NCBI RefSeq assembly: GCF_041321145.1
Contig: NZ_JBGGWA010000003.1
Location: forward strand, 248,001 to 312,000
Length of the DNA: 64,000 nucleotides
Source: Paraburkholderia sp041321145
GTDB taxonomy: Bacteria; Pseudomonadota; Gammaproteobacteria; Burkholderiales; Burkholderiaceae
Reading direction: 5' to 3'
Under the pieces are notes generated by a model. It did no database searches, was not told where the DNA came from, and saw only the letters and a program-made list of their open reading frames with translations. Position 1 is the stretch's first letter; every line of letters starts with the position of its first letter. The position numbers and the translations under genes are program-made. Of this stretch, positions 17,866 through 25,334 are shown piece after piece.

Positions 17866-17943
17866 AAAGTGTTTTTTGCATCTTGCTTGTTGTTGACAAT
17901 CTACGATTCACGAAGTTTAATGTCAAGCATGCAAAAACACTTT
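17866..17943. repeat. long inverted repeat flanking the phnA-phnY operon promoter
   Basis: AAAGTGTTTTTTGCAT (17866-17881) is the reverse complement of ATGCAAAAACACTTT (17929-17943) apart from one extra T. The 47-bp interval contains the promoter's -35 and -10 boxes. It could be an operator pair able to loop, a cruciform, or the ends of a lost small element. Seen directly; function unknown. Confidence 0.7.
17893..17921 (+). promoter_or_regulatory. near-consensus sigma-70 promoter of the phnA-phnY operon
   Basis: TTGACA (17893-17898), 17-bp spacer, TTTAAT (17916-17921): a perfect -35 and a one-mismatch -10 with ideal spacing. Transcription should start near 17928. That places the in-frame ATG at 17920 inside the promoter, so translation of the following regulator remnant must begin at 17929 or later, or not at all. 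Confidence 0.65.
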
Positions 17944-17946
17944 TCG

Positions 17947-18552
17947 ATGAGTCCCGTGGAAACCCCTACTCGCATCCCAACCATCGGTATGCTGCAGAGC
18001 ACTCTGGAAGAAAGCGGACTGGTGAGGTTGACCCGCAATCGCGGTGTCTTCGTGCGGAAAATTTCGGTCGTCGAGGCAGACGATATCTTCGCTGTGCGCG
18101 CCTCGCTCGAAGAACTGATCGGCCGCACCCTTGCCCGCTGCATCACGCTGGCACAGCTAAAAAGCCTGAACGACCTGTCGGACCGGATGGGTGAAGCGGT
18201 CGCCGCCGGGCAAATGGCCCGCTATACCGCACTCAATTTTGAATTTCACGATCAGCTCGCCCTATTCACAGGCAACGGCAAGCTGCTCGATATTTACCGA
18301 CGTCTGGTTAAGGAACTCACATTGTTTCGCCACCAGACGCTCGCGCATCAGGAAACGCTTCCAGTCTCACTTGCCGAGCATCAATCCATCATCGACAGGA
18401 TCGCCGCTGGCGACGGCGATGCAGCCGGTCGTGCACTCGTCGCCCATGTCACCGCCAGTTGCAAACGGATGCATACCACTCACCCCGAAAACCCCGCACA
18501 TGACAATGCCAGTCTCAACCCTCACCTGATCACTCAAAGGGAAACCTCATGA
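17947..18552 (+). pseudogene. PhnR-type GntR/FCD regulator lacking the winged-helix DNA-binding domain
   Basis: The C-terminal FCD effector domain is complete (ADDIFAVRASLEELIGRTLA, ALNFEFHDQLALFTGNGK, LVKELTLFRHQTL, AEHQSIIDRIAAGDGDAAG). In front of it only the last part of the wing is present (LEESGLVRLTRNRGVFVRK). About 50 residues that form the helix-turn-helix in the intact paralogue at 6921-7640 are missing: TIGMLQ, which resembles the paralogue's N-terminus, is joined directly to STLEESGL. The frame is kept, consistent with an in-frame deletion. The start is uncertain (ATG 17947 or 17989; no good ribosome-binding site). Its stop overlaps the phnA ATG (ATGA). It is either a dead regulator or an effector-binding domain without DNA binding. 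Confidence 0.75.
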
Positions 18553-19784
18553 ACACGAACACTCCAACTATCAATGTAAATGGGCGCAGCTACCGCTGGA
18601 TGGACCAGCCGCTTGTCGTGGTCTGCGTCGACGGTTGCGAATACGACTATTTGACGGAGGCGGCTCGAGCCGGGGTCGCGCCGTTTCTGGCCCAGATTCT
18701 GGACAATGGCGCCGCGCTTAAAGGCGACTGCGTCGTACCGAGCTTTACCAACCCGAACAACCTGTCGATCGTGACAGGCGTACCCCCTTCCGTGCACGGC
18801 ATTAGCGGAAATTATTTCTTCGACCGCGAAAGCGGCGCCGAAGTATTGATGAATGACCCGAAATACCTGCGTGCACCGACCGTGCTGGCCGCGTTCGCCG
18901 ACGCGGGCGCAAAAGTCGCGGTCGTTACCGCGAAAGACAAGCTGCGCCGCCTGCTTGGCAACAAACTCAACGGTATCTGCTTCTCGTCCGAGAAAGCCGA
19001 TGAGGTTACCCAGGCCGAAAACGGCATCACGGGTGTGGTGGAGCTTGTCGGCAAGCCGGTACCGGACGTGTACAGCGCCGACCTGTCCGAGTTCGTATTC
19101 GCGGCCGGCGTCCGCCTCCTCGAGACCCGTCCCATTGACCTGATGTACCTGTCGACCACCGACTACGTGCAGCACAAGTGCGCGCCGGGCAGCGCCGGGG
19201 CCAACGCGTTCTATCAGATGATGGACCCCTACTTGCAACGTATGGCCGAGTTGGGCGCCACCGTCGCGATTACGGCGGACCACGGCATGAACGACAAGCA
19301 TGACGCGGCCGGCAAGCCGAATGTGATCTATCTGCAAGACGAACTGGATGCATGGCTCGGCGCCGGTGTGGCACGCGTGATCCTGCCGATTACCGATCCG
19401 TATGTCGTACACCACGGAGCCTTGGGCTCGTTTGCCACGATCTACCTGCCACCTTCAGTCGATCAGGCTCAAGTACTGGCAAAACTGCGCGAGCGCAGCG
19501 GCATCGAGCTGGCGCTAACTGGCGCGGAGGGCTGCGAGCGCTTCGAGCTGCCGCGTGATCGACTCGGCGACATCATCGTGGTCTCCAGGCGCCATGTCGT
19601 ACTCGGCACCAGCGAATCACGTCATGACCTGTCAGGTCTCAATGCCCCGCTGCGCTCGCACGGCGGCCTCTCCGAACAGACTGTGCCGCTCCTTTTCAAC
19701 CGTCCGGTGACGCGAGCCGTGTCTCAGCGAAAGCGTCTGCGCAACTTCGACATCCTCGACCTCGCGCTCAACCACCTTCAATAA
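18549..19784 (+). CDS. phnA: phosphonoacetate hydrolase PhnA
   Basis: PhnA cleaves the C-P bond of phosphonoacetate to acetate and phosphate with two zinc ions (alkaline phosphatase superfamily). The 411-residue protein carries the expected residues: Asp28 (CVDGCEYDY), nucleophile Thr67 (PSFTNPNN), Asp205 and His209 (TTDYVQHK), Asp244-His245 (TADHGMN) and His371 (RSHGGLSEQ). The ATG overlaps the stop of the regulator remnant, so it may rely on translational coupling, which could explain why the remnant's frame has stayed open. It precedes phnY by 34 bp and performs the last step of the AEP route. Confidence 0.96.
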   Translation: MNTNTPTINVNGRSYRWMDQPLVVVCVDGCEYDYLTEAARAGVAPFLAQILDNGAALKGDCVVPSFTNPNNLSIVTGVPPSVHGISGNYFFDRESGAEVLMNDPKYLRAPTVLAAFADAGAKVAVVTAKDKLRRLLGNKLNGICFSSEKADEVTQAENGITGVVELVGKPVPDVYSADLSEFVFAAGVRLLETRPIDLMYLSTTDYVQHKCAPGSAGANAFYQMMDPYLQRMAELGATVAITADHGMNDKHDAAGKPNVIYLQDELDAWLGAGVARVILPITDPYVVHHGALGSFATIYLPPSVDQAQVLAKLRERSGIELALTGAEGCERFELPRDRLGDIIVVSRRHVVLGTSESRHDLSGLNAPLRSHGGLSEQTVPLLFNRPVTRAVSQRKRLRNFDILDLALNHLQ

Positions 19785-19818
19785 CCATCAATAACCTTCT
19801 TTCTCATCAGGAGACAGC

Positions 19819-21276
19819 ATGAATGCCATCGTGGAATCGCGGCCATCTTTGCCGGTCCGTCATGAAGCCCTTCGAATCTGCGGAGAACAGATCCGACGCG
19901 AACAGGTCATCGAGGTTCTGAATCCGTATAACGGCGAACTGGTCGGCACCGTGCCTAAGGCGACGCTCGCCGACGTCAAGCGCGCCTTCGCATACGCCCA
20001 CGCCTACCGCGCCAGGCTCACCCGCTACGAACGCTCGCAGATCCTGCGACGCGCGGCGGACATTGCGCGGGAGCGCACCGAAGAGATTTCCGCCCTGATC
20101 ACCGCCGAAGCCGGTCTGTGCCGGAAGGACTCCCTGTACGAAGCGGGCCGCGTCAGCGACGTGCTGATCTTCGGCGCAAACGAGGCGCTCAAGGACGACG
20201 GCCAGGTGTTTTCCTGCGATCTGACGCCCCACGGCAAGAAGCGGCGTGTCTATACGCAGCGTGATCCTCTACTGGGTGTGATTTCCGCCATCACGCCGTT
20301 TAACCACCCGATGAATCAGGTCGCGCACAAGATCGTGCCATCTATCGCGACGAACAATAGGATCGTGGTCAAGCCGTCGGAAAAGGTGCCGCTGTCCACC
20401 TATCTGCTCGCCGACATCCTGTACGCCGCCGGCCTGCCTCAGGAAATGCTCCAGGTCCTCACCGGCGACCCCAAAGAGATCGCCGACGAACTGATCACCA
20501 ATGAGCACGTCGATCTGATCACATTCACCGGAGGCGTACCAATCGGCAAATACATCGCCGAGAAAATGGGCTACCGGCGCGCAGTGCTCGAACTTGGCGG
20601 CAACGATCCGATCATCGTGATGGAAGACGCCGATCTCGACGAGGCCAGCACGCTCGCCGTGTCGGGCTCGTACAAAAATTCTGGTCAACGCTGCACGGCC
20701 GTCAAGCGGATGCTGGTGCATGAAGCTGTAGCCGACCGCTTTGTCGAGTTGCTGGTGGAAAAGACCCGCGCGGTGCGCTACGGCGATCCGGCAGATCCGG
20801 CCACCGATATGGGTACCGTCATCGACGAAGCCGCAGCAAAGTTCTTCGAAGCGCAGGTCAACGATGCGGTGAGCCGCGGCGCGAAACTGCTGTACGGCAA
20901 CATTCGAAAAGGCGCGCTTTACTCGCCGACCGTCGTGGACCACGTGACGCCCGACATGCCGCTCGTCAAATACGAAACTTTCGGACCGGTGTCGCCGGTG
21001 ATCCGATTTCGCGACATCGACGATGCGATCCGGATCTCGAATTCGACCGACTACGGACTGTCGTCCTCGGTATGCACGAATCGTATGGACTACATCACGC
21101 GTTTCATCGCCGAACTCGAAGTCGGCAGCGTCAATGTGCGCGAGGTACCCGGTTACCGGCTTGAACTCACGCCGTTCGGCGGCATCAAGGACTCGGGACT
21201 GGGTTACAAGGAAGGTGTGCAGGAAGCGATGAAGAGTTTCACCCACGTGAAAACGTACTCGTTGCCCTGGAGTTGA
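19819..21276 (+). CDS. phnY: phosphonoacetaldehyde dehydrogenase PhnY
   Basis: PhnY oxidises phosphonoacetaldehyde to phosphonoacetate with NAD+. The 485-residue aldehyde dehydrogenase has nucleophile Cys292 (NSGQRCTAVKR), general base Glu258 (AVLELGGNDP), the substrate-pocket ITPFNHPMN, and KPSEKVP for the cofactor. AGGAGACAGC precedes the ATG. Placement directly after phnA and opposite the phnW operon makes the phosphonoacetaldehyde assignment strong. Use of the PhnWYA route rather than phosphonatase (PhnX), which is absent here, means the acetyl unit leaves as acetate; the neighbouring acs gene that could have activated acetate is a remnant. Confidence 0.95.
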   Translation: MNAIVESRPSLPVRHEALRICGEQIRREQVIEVLNPYNGELVGTVPKATLADVKRAFAYAHAYRARLTRYERSQILRRAADIARERTEEISALITAEAGLCRKDSLYEAGRVSDVLIFGANEALKDDGQVFSCDLTPHGKKRRVYTQRDPLLGVISAITPFNHPMNQVAHKIVPSIATNNRIVVKPSEKVPLSTYLLADILYAAGLPQEMLQVLTGDPKEIADELITNEHVDLITFTGGVPIGKYIAEKMGYRRAVLELGGNDPIIVMEDADLDEASTLAVSGSYKNSGQRCTAVKRMLVHEAVADRFVELLVEKTRAVRYGDPADPATDMGTVIDEAAAKFFEAQVNDAVSRGAKLLYGNIRKGALYSPTVVDHVTPDMPLVKYETFGPVSPVIRFRDIDDAIRISNSTDYGLSSSVCTNRMDYITRFIAELEVGSVNVREVPGYRLELTPFGGIKDSGLGYKEGVQEAMKSFTHVKTYSLPWS

Positions 21277-21421
21277 GTATCGATCCTTCCCGGTGTTCCC
21301 GGCGAGCGTCGTGAACATCGTGAAGGTCGCCACCATCGTTACGCCTTCGTCGTCTGGCAGGCTTTATCGTGCGGTGCTGCCAGACGATTGCATCACTTGC
21401 ATCAACGGACGCGACCCAGCC

Positions 21422-21670
21422 ATGAACACGCATGAGAAATGTTTACGCTCCTTGATCGAGAAATGGTTCTCGCCCACGCCCGCGATAACCGTGCGCGTCA
21501 TTCGTGCCGGTTGTACTCGCTCGAACTGCAGACGCTGTGTGCGCGTCGAGGCATTGGGCTCACGTGGGCTACTGGCAATTTTCTTCTTCCAGCACGACGA
21601 TGGCTCGTGGCAGGTCTTTCCTCCCGAAGCGCAACGGCCAGCGATAGGTGCATATCAGTGTGCTGCGTAA
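21422..21670 (+). CDS. small hypothetical protein (82 residues)
   Basis: The frame from ATG 21422 reads MNTHEKCLRSLIEKWFSPTP, then a basic segment (CTRSNCRRCVRVEALG) and a C-terminal IFFFQHDDGSWQVFPPEAQR. The alternation of a short helix and a compact strand-rich C-terminus looks protein-like, and I recall similar short hypotheticals in Burkholderia genomes, though no search was run. No ribosome-binding site is obvious. It lies 145 bp after phnY and has no apparent link to AEP use. Function unknown. Confidence 0.45.
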   Translation: MNTHEKCLRSLIEKWFSPTPAITVRVIRAGCTRSNCRRCVRVEALGSRGLLAIFFFQHDDGSWQVFPPEAQRPAIGAYQCAA

Positions 21671-21750
21671 CTCGAGTGCAGTTTTCTCATGACGCAATAC
21701 GTCAATGCGGCGTTTTGCTGAATTCAGCTTCTTAATCGGGAAATCCAGCA

Positions 21751-21984
21751 ATGACTAATGACAGACGAAACGGAACTGAGAAGCGACACGTCAAGCCCCT
21801 GCGGGAGACGGACGATACGGAAGCCAGCCGGGCGACAGACGATCGTCGCGAAAGGGCGGCAAACAATAGCCGGACCAACTGGGCTTGGGCACACGGCAGA
21901 GCGGGCTACGACTGGATGGATTCGCACTACCTCTCCGCTGACTTCGACGCAGCACAGGTGCGAATTGTGGAAATAACCGAGTAA
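21751..21984 (+). CDS. small hydrophilic hypothetical protein, doubtful
   Basis: A 77-codon frame begins MTNDRRNGTEKRHVKPLRET with mostly charged residues, then has an aromatic C-terminal part (NWAWAHGRAGYDWMDSHYLS) ending RIVEITE. Codon third positions are GC-rich, and GGGAAA lies 10-12 bases before the ATG. It resembles no family I know. It may be a genuine small gene or chance; reported because the C-terminal half looks selected. Confidence 0.3.
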   Translation: MTNDRRNGTEKRHVKPLRETDDTEASRATDDRRERAANNSRTNWAWAHGRAGYDWMDSHYLSADFDAAQVRIVEITE

Positions 21985-22129
21985 ATTTGTTTTGACAGGA
22001 TAACTTATTTATCTGAGAAGATCGCATTCCAAAAGGTCGGTGTAGCGGTATCTTTGGAAGCGACGATCTTGCAAGCTTGCCCCACCTGATAATCATTCGG
22101 CGCGAAACCGGCATCGACAAACTCAGTCC

Positions 22130-22609
22130 GTGATGCGCCAGATTTGCGACACCAGTGAATCGGTGCGTGTGGCCGCGAATGAAATCGCCGCCGGCAACGT
22201 CGATCTGTCGGGTCGCACGGAGTCTGCGGCGGCCAGCCTGCAACAGACCCCCGCGTCGATGGAAGAAATCACCTCGACGGTCACGCAATCGGCCAGCGGC
22301 CGCGAAACAGGCCGACTACGCCGCCGTGTCCGCGTCGCAAGTCGCTTCGCGCGGCGGCGTGGTGATCTCCGACGTGATTACGACGATGGGCGAGATCGAA
22401 CAGGCGTCGGTGAAGATCTCCGACATCCTTGGCGTCATCGACGGCATCGCATTCCAGACCAACATCCTCGCGTTGAACGCGGCGGTGGAAGCCGCGCGTG
22501 CGGGTGAGCAAGGCCGTGGCTTCGCGATGGTGGCCGACGAGGTGCGCAGCCTCGCGCAACGCAGCGCGCAGGCCGCAAAGGAAATCTGGGACAGTTTCCC
22601 TCTTCACTG
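22130..22609 (+). pseudogene. methyl-accepting chemotaxis protein remnant with frameshift
   Basis: In one frame (from 22130) the sequence gives VRVAANEIAAGNVDLSGRTE and SLQQTPASMEEITSTVTQSA, the first methylation helix of Tar/Tsr-like MCPs. It then shifts frame near 22290-22310 to KQADYAAVSASQVASRGGVV, IDGIAFQTNILALNAAVEAA, GEQGRGFAMVADEVRSLAQR, and ends at AAKEI, where unrelated sequence (TGGGACAGTTTCCC) begins. Sensor, membrane and HAMP parts and the C-terminal third are missing. The cut at KEI suggests truncation by an element since lost. It is similar to the minus-strand MCP remnant at 8793-9368 over the hairpin tip. Confidence 0.8.
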
Positions 22610-22717
22610 CCGCATATAGCCCCCGCTGATCGGAAACTTTTAGATTTTCGTGGCCGGCTTCAGCGCTCGCAACTGCATGTCTGCGAGCATAGGGACTCCT
22701 CGAACGTATACCGTCAA

Positions 22718-22749
22718 CCGATACCGTCAGAGTTATTTGACGGTATCGG
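22718..22749. repeat. perfect 12-bp inverted repeat at the right edge of the accessory region
   Basis: CCGATACCGTCA (22718-22729) and TGACGGTATCGG (22738-22749) match perfectly around an 8-nt loop. A further ACCGTCA copy lies just left (22710-22716). It is 60 bp downstream of the guaA stop but has no T-run on either strand, so a simple terminator is unlikely; an operator or recombination site is possible. Confidence 0.6.
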
Positions 22750-22809
22750 ACCAGTCCGTCCGAAGAGGAAAAACCGGACCTCCCCGGAACGACTTGGGAG
22801 CAGTCTAAA

Positions 22810-24393
22810 TCACTCCCACTCGATGGTCGCCGGCGGCTTGCCCGAGATGTCGTATACAACCCGGTTAATCCCGCGCACTTCGTTGATGATCCGGTTCGAC
22901 ACGTGCCCCAGCAACTCGTGCGGCAGATGCGCCCAATGCGCGGTCATGAAGTCCAGCGTCTGTACAGCGCGCAGCGCTACGACGTACTCGTAAGTCCGGC
23001 CGTCGCCCATCACACCGACGCTCTTCACCGGCAGGAACACCGCAAAAGCCTGGCTCGTCAGGTCGTACCACGACTTGCCGGTTTCCTTGTCGATAAAGGT
23101 ACGCAGCGTCTCGATGAAAATCGCGTCCGCGCGACGCAGCAGGTCGGCGAAATCGCGGCGCACTTCGCCGAGAATCCGCACGCCCAGACCCGGACCTGGG
23201 AACGGATGGCGATACACCATCGCCGGCGGCAAACCGAGCTTCACGCCGAGTTCGCGCACTTCGTCCTTGAACAGTTCGCGCAGCGGTTCGAGCAGCTTCA
23301 GATTCAGCGTCTCAGGCAGGCCGCCCACGTTGTGGTGGCTCTTGATGGTTTGCGTCGCCTTCTTGCCCTTGCCGGCCGATTCGATCACGTCCGGATAGAT
23401 CGTGCCTTGCGCGAGCCACTTCGCATCGGTCAGCTTGTTGGCTTCGGTCTGGAACACTTCGACGAATTCCGCGCCGATGATCTTGCGCTTCGCTTCCGGA
23501 TCGGTCACGCCGGCCAGCTTCGACAGGAACACTTCGCTCGCGTCGACATGAATCACCTTCACGCCGAGGTGATCGGCGAACGTCGCCATCACCTGTTCGG
23601 CTTCATTCAAACGCAAGAGGCCGTGATCCACGAACACGCAGGTCAGCTGATCGCCGATCGCACGATGCAACAGCGCCGCCGCCACCGACGAATCCACACC
23701 GCCCGACAAGCCCAGGATCACGTGTTCATTGCCGACCTGCTCGCGAATCTTCGCGACCGCTTCGTCGATGTAGTGGCCCATTTCCCAGTCAGGCTGGGCT
23801 TTGCAAATCTGCAGCACGAAACGTTCGAGCATCGCGCGGCCTTGCACGGTGTGCGTGACTTCCGGGTGCCATTGCAGGCCGTAGAAATGGCGCTTTTCGT
23901 CGGCCATGGCCGCAATCGGACACGATTCCGTCGATGCCATCAGCTGGAAGCCCGGCGGCATTTCCAGCACCTTGTCGCCGTGGCTCATCCACACCTTCAG
24001 CATGCCGTGACCTTCCGGTGTGGTGAAGTCGCTGATGCCCTCGAGCAGGCTCGTATGGTTGCGCGCGCGCACTTCGGCATAGCCGAACTCACGCAGATGC
24101 CCGATATCGACCTTGCCGCCGAGCTGTTCGGCCATGGCCTGCATGCCGTAGCAGATGCCCAGCACGGGCACGCCGAGCTCGAACACCGCTTGCGGCACGC
24201 GCGGCGTATCCGTTTCGGTGACCGAACTCGGGCCGCCGGAGAGGATCACGCCCTTCGGCGCGAAATCGCGAATGAACGACGCATCGACGTCGTACGGATG
24301 AATTTCCGAATACACGTTGGCTTCGCGAACGCGACGTGCAATCAGTTGAGTGACTTGCGAACCGAAGTCTAGGATCAGAATCTTGTCATGCAT
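22810..24393 (-). CDS. guaA: GMP synthase (glutamine-hydrolysing)
   Basis: GuaA converts XMP to GMP with ATP and glutamine. The 527-residue protein has the class I amidotransferase domain first (ILILDFGSQVTQLIARRVRE, nucleophile Cys in GICYGMQAMAEQLGG, and a His-Glu pair in HPEVTHT), then the ATP pyrophosphatase P-loop GLSGGVDSSVAAAL and the C-terminal dimerisation domain ending in TIEWE. The ATG at 24393 (MHDKILILDFGSQ) is preferred to an in-frame TTG at 24411. It follows guaB on the same strand, with one membrane-protein gene in between. Confidence 0.97.
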   Translation of the reverse strand: MHDKILILDFGSQVTQLIARRVREANVYSEIHPYDVDASFIRDFAPKGVILSGGPSSVTETDTPRVPQAVFELGVPVLGICYGMQAMAEQLGGKVDIGHLREFGYAEVRARNHTSLLEGISDFTTPEGHGMLKVWMSHGDKVLEMPPGFQLMASTESCPIAAMADEKRHFYGLQWHPEVTHTVQGRAMLERFVLQICKAQPDWEMGHYIDEAVAKIREQVGNEHVILGLSGGVDSSVAAALLHRAIGDQLTCVFVDHGLLRLNEAEQVMATFADHLGVKVIHVDASEVFLSKLAGVTDPEAKRKIIGAEFVEVFQTEANKLTDAKWLAQGTIYPDVIESAGKGKKATQTIKSHHNVGGLPETLNLKLLEPLRELFKDEVRELGVKLGLPPAMVYRHPFPGPGLGVRILGEVRRDFADLLRRADAIFIETLRTFIDKETGKSWYDLTSQAFAVFLPVKSVGVMGDGRTYEYVVALRAVQTLDFMTAHWAHLPHELLGHVSNRIINEVRGINRVVYDISGKPPATIEWE

Positions 24394-24600
24394 GGCAGCG
24401 GACGGAGTCAAAAGTGAACGGATACGGGATGCCGCGCACGAAGCGCGGCGTTGAATTCAAAGCGGTCCACGTGGGGACAATCGAGCATGAAGCGTAACGG
24501 TGAAGCGCGCTGGACCAGCGGGCGCCGCAGGCACTCACCGGCGGCGCGCACGAACGAACGAAATCCGGTTGCTTCGGCAGGTGTTCTGGCGCTCGGCGCG

Positions 24601-25329
24601 TTAGCCATGAAACGGCGGCCGGGGTGCGCCAGGCGCATCGGCGGCTGAGTTGCGGGCCTCATCGCGCGCGGCCGTGGCCTCGGCCCGTGCAGCGCGCTCA
24701 GACGCTGTCAGTCCCGGTTCGTCGACCGCGGGATGAAGCGGCGCCGCCGAAACCGGACCGACGGGCCGTGTGACCGGCATGACAGGCTCGACTACCGGCT
24801 CGGCGTGATAGACCGGAAACCCCGCCGTCACGCGACCGGAGTCGCGTTGATTGGCAGCATTTTTGGCGGCGTCTTTCTCAGCCTGCCTTTCAGCGCGCTC
24901 GGCGGCAACGGCTTCAACCAGCCGCACCTTTTCACGCCGCCGCACAGCGCCCGACAGGCGCACACCGCCCAAGCCGATCACCAGCAGCACCACACCGGTC
25001 AGCACCGCGACGATCTGCCCGAAGCCGGTCAGCGCCGGCGTGTGCAGCCCAAGCAGCCAGACCAGCATCAGCACGCCGGTCAGCCAGTTCACATGGCCGA
25101 CGACCTTGGCGACCGCGGACGTCAGCGAACCATCGATCGACGCATGCAAAGCCAGCCACGCGAGCCCGATCAGCGCCACACCAAACCCCTGACCGACCAG
25201 GACCGGCTGGGTTTGCACCAGGAGCAGCGCGTTGTACAACGAAGTCCAGGGCGTCAGCAGAAACAGCAGGCCGAACGCAAGCAACAACAAGGCATCGAGA
25301 ATGAGTACAGCGCGCAGCAATGGCTTCAT
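24601..25329 (-). CDS. conserved membrane protein of unknown function between guaB and guaA
   Basis: The 242-residue protein has about four hydrophobic helices in its first 125 residues (VLILDALLLLAFGLLFLLTP, VLVGQGFGVALIGLAWLALH, WLTGVLMLVWLLGL, IVAVLTGVVLLVIGLGGV). A charged, probably coiled cytoplasmic segment follows (RREKVRLVEAVAAERAERQA), then a Pro/Ala-rich disordered tail. I do not recognise a domain with a known function. It starts five bases after the guaB stop and is likely cotranscribed with guaB and guaA; a role in purine metabolism is not implied by the sequence. Confidence 0.75.
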   Translation of the reverse strand: MKPLLRAVLILDALLLLAFGLLFLLTPWTSLYNALLLVQTQPVLVGQGFGVALIGLAWLALHASIDGSLTSAVAKVVGHVNWLTGVLMLVWLLGLHTPALTGFGQIVAVLTGVVLLVIGLGGVRLSGAVRRREKVRLVEAVAAERAERQAEKDAAKNAANQRDSGRVTAGFPVYHAEPVVEPVMPVTRPVGPVSAAPLHPAVDEPGLTASERAARAEATAARDEARNSAADAPGAPRPPFHG

Positions 25330-25334
25330 GGCGT

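Larger units (their letters stand above)
17618..17946. promoter_or_regulatory. divergent control region of the two AEP operons
   Basis: About 330 bp separate the ATPase gene (minus) and the regulator remnant/phnA-phnY operon (plus). It holds a small palindrome CTCTGA-CTCTT-TCAGAG at 17654-17670 close to the ATPase start, a near-consensus plus-strand promoter at 17893-17921 and a long inverted repeat around that promoter (17866-17943). I did not find a convincing promoter for the minus-strand operon. PhnR-type GntR proteins would be expected to bind here. Confidence 0.5.

Noticed and set aside
22903..24372. A 489-codon plus-strand frame opposite guaA
   Set aside because: Antisense shadow in GC-rich sequence; guaA is complete and conserved.
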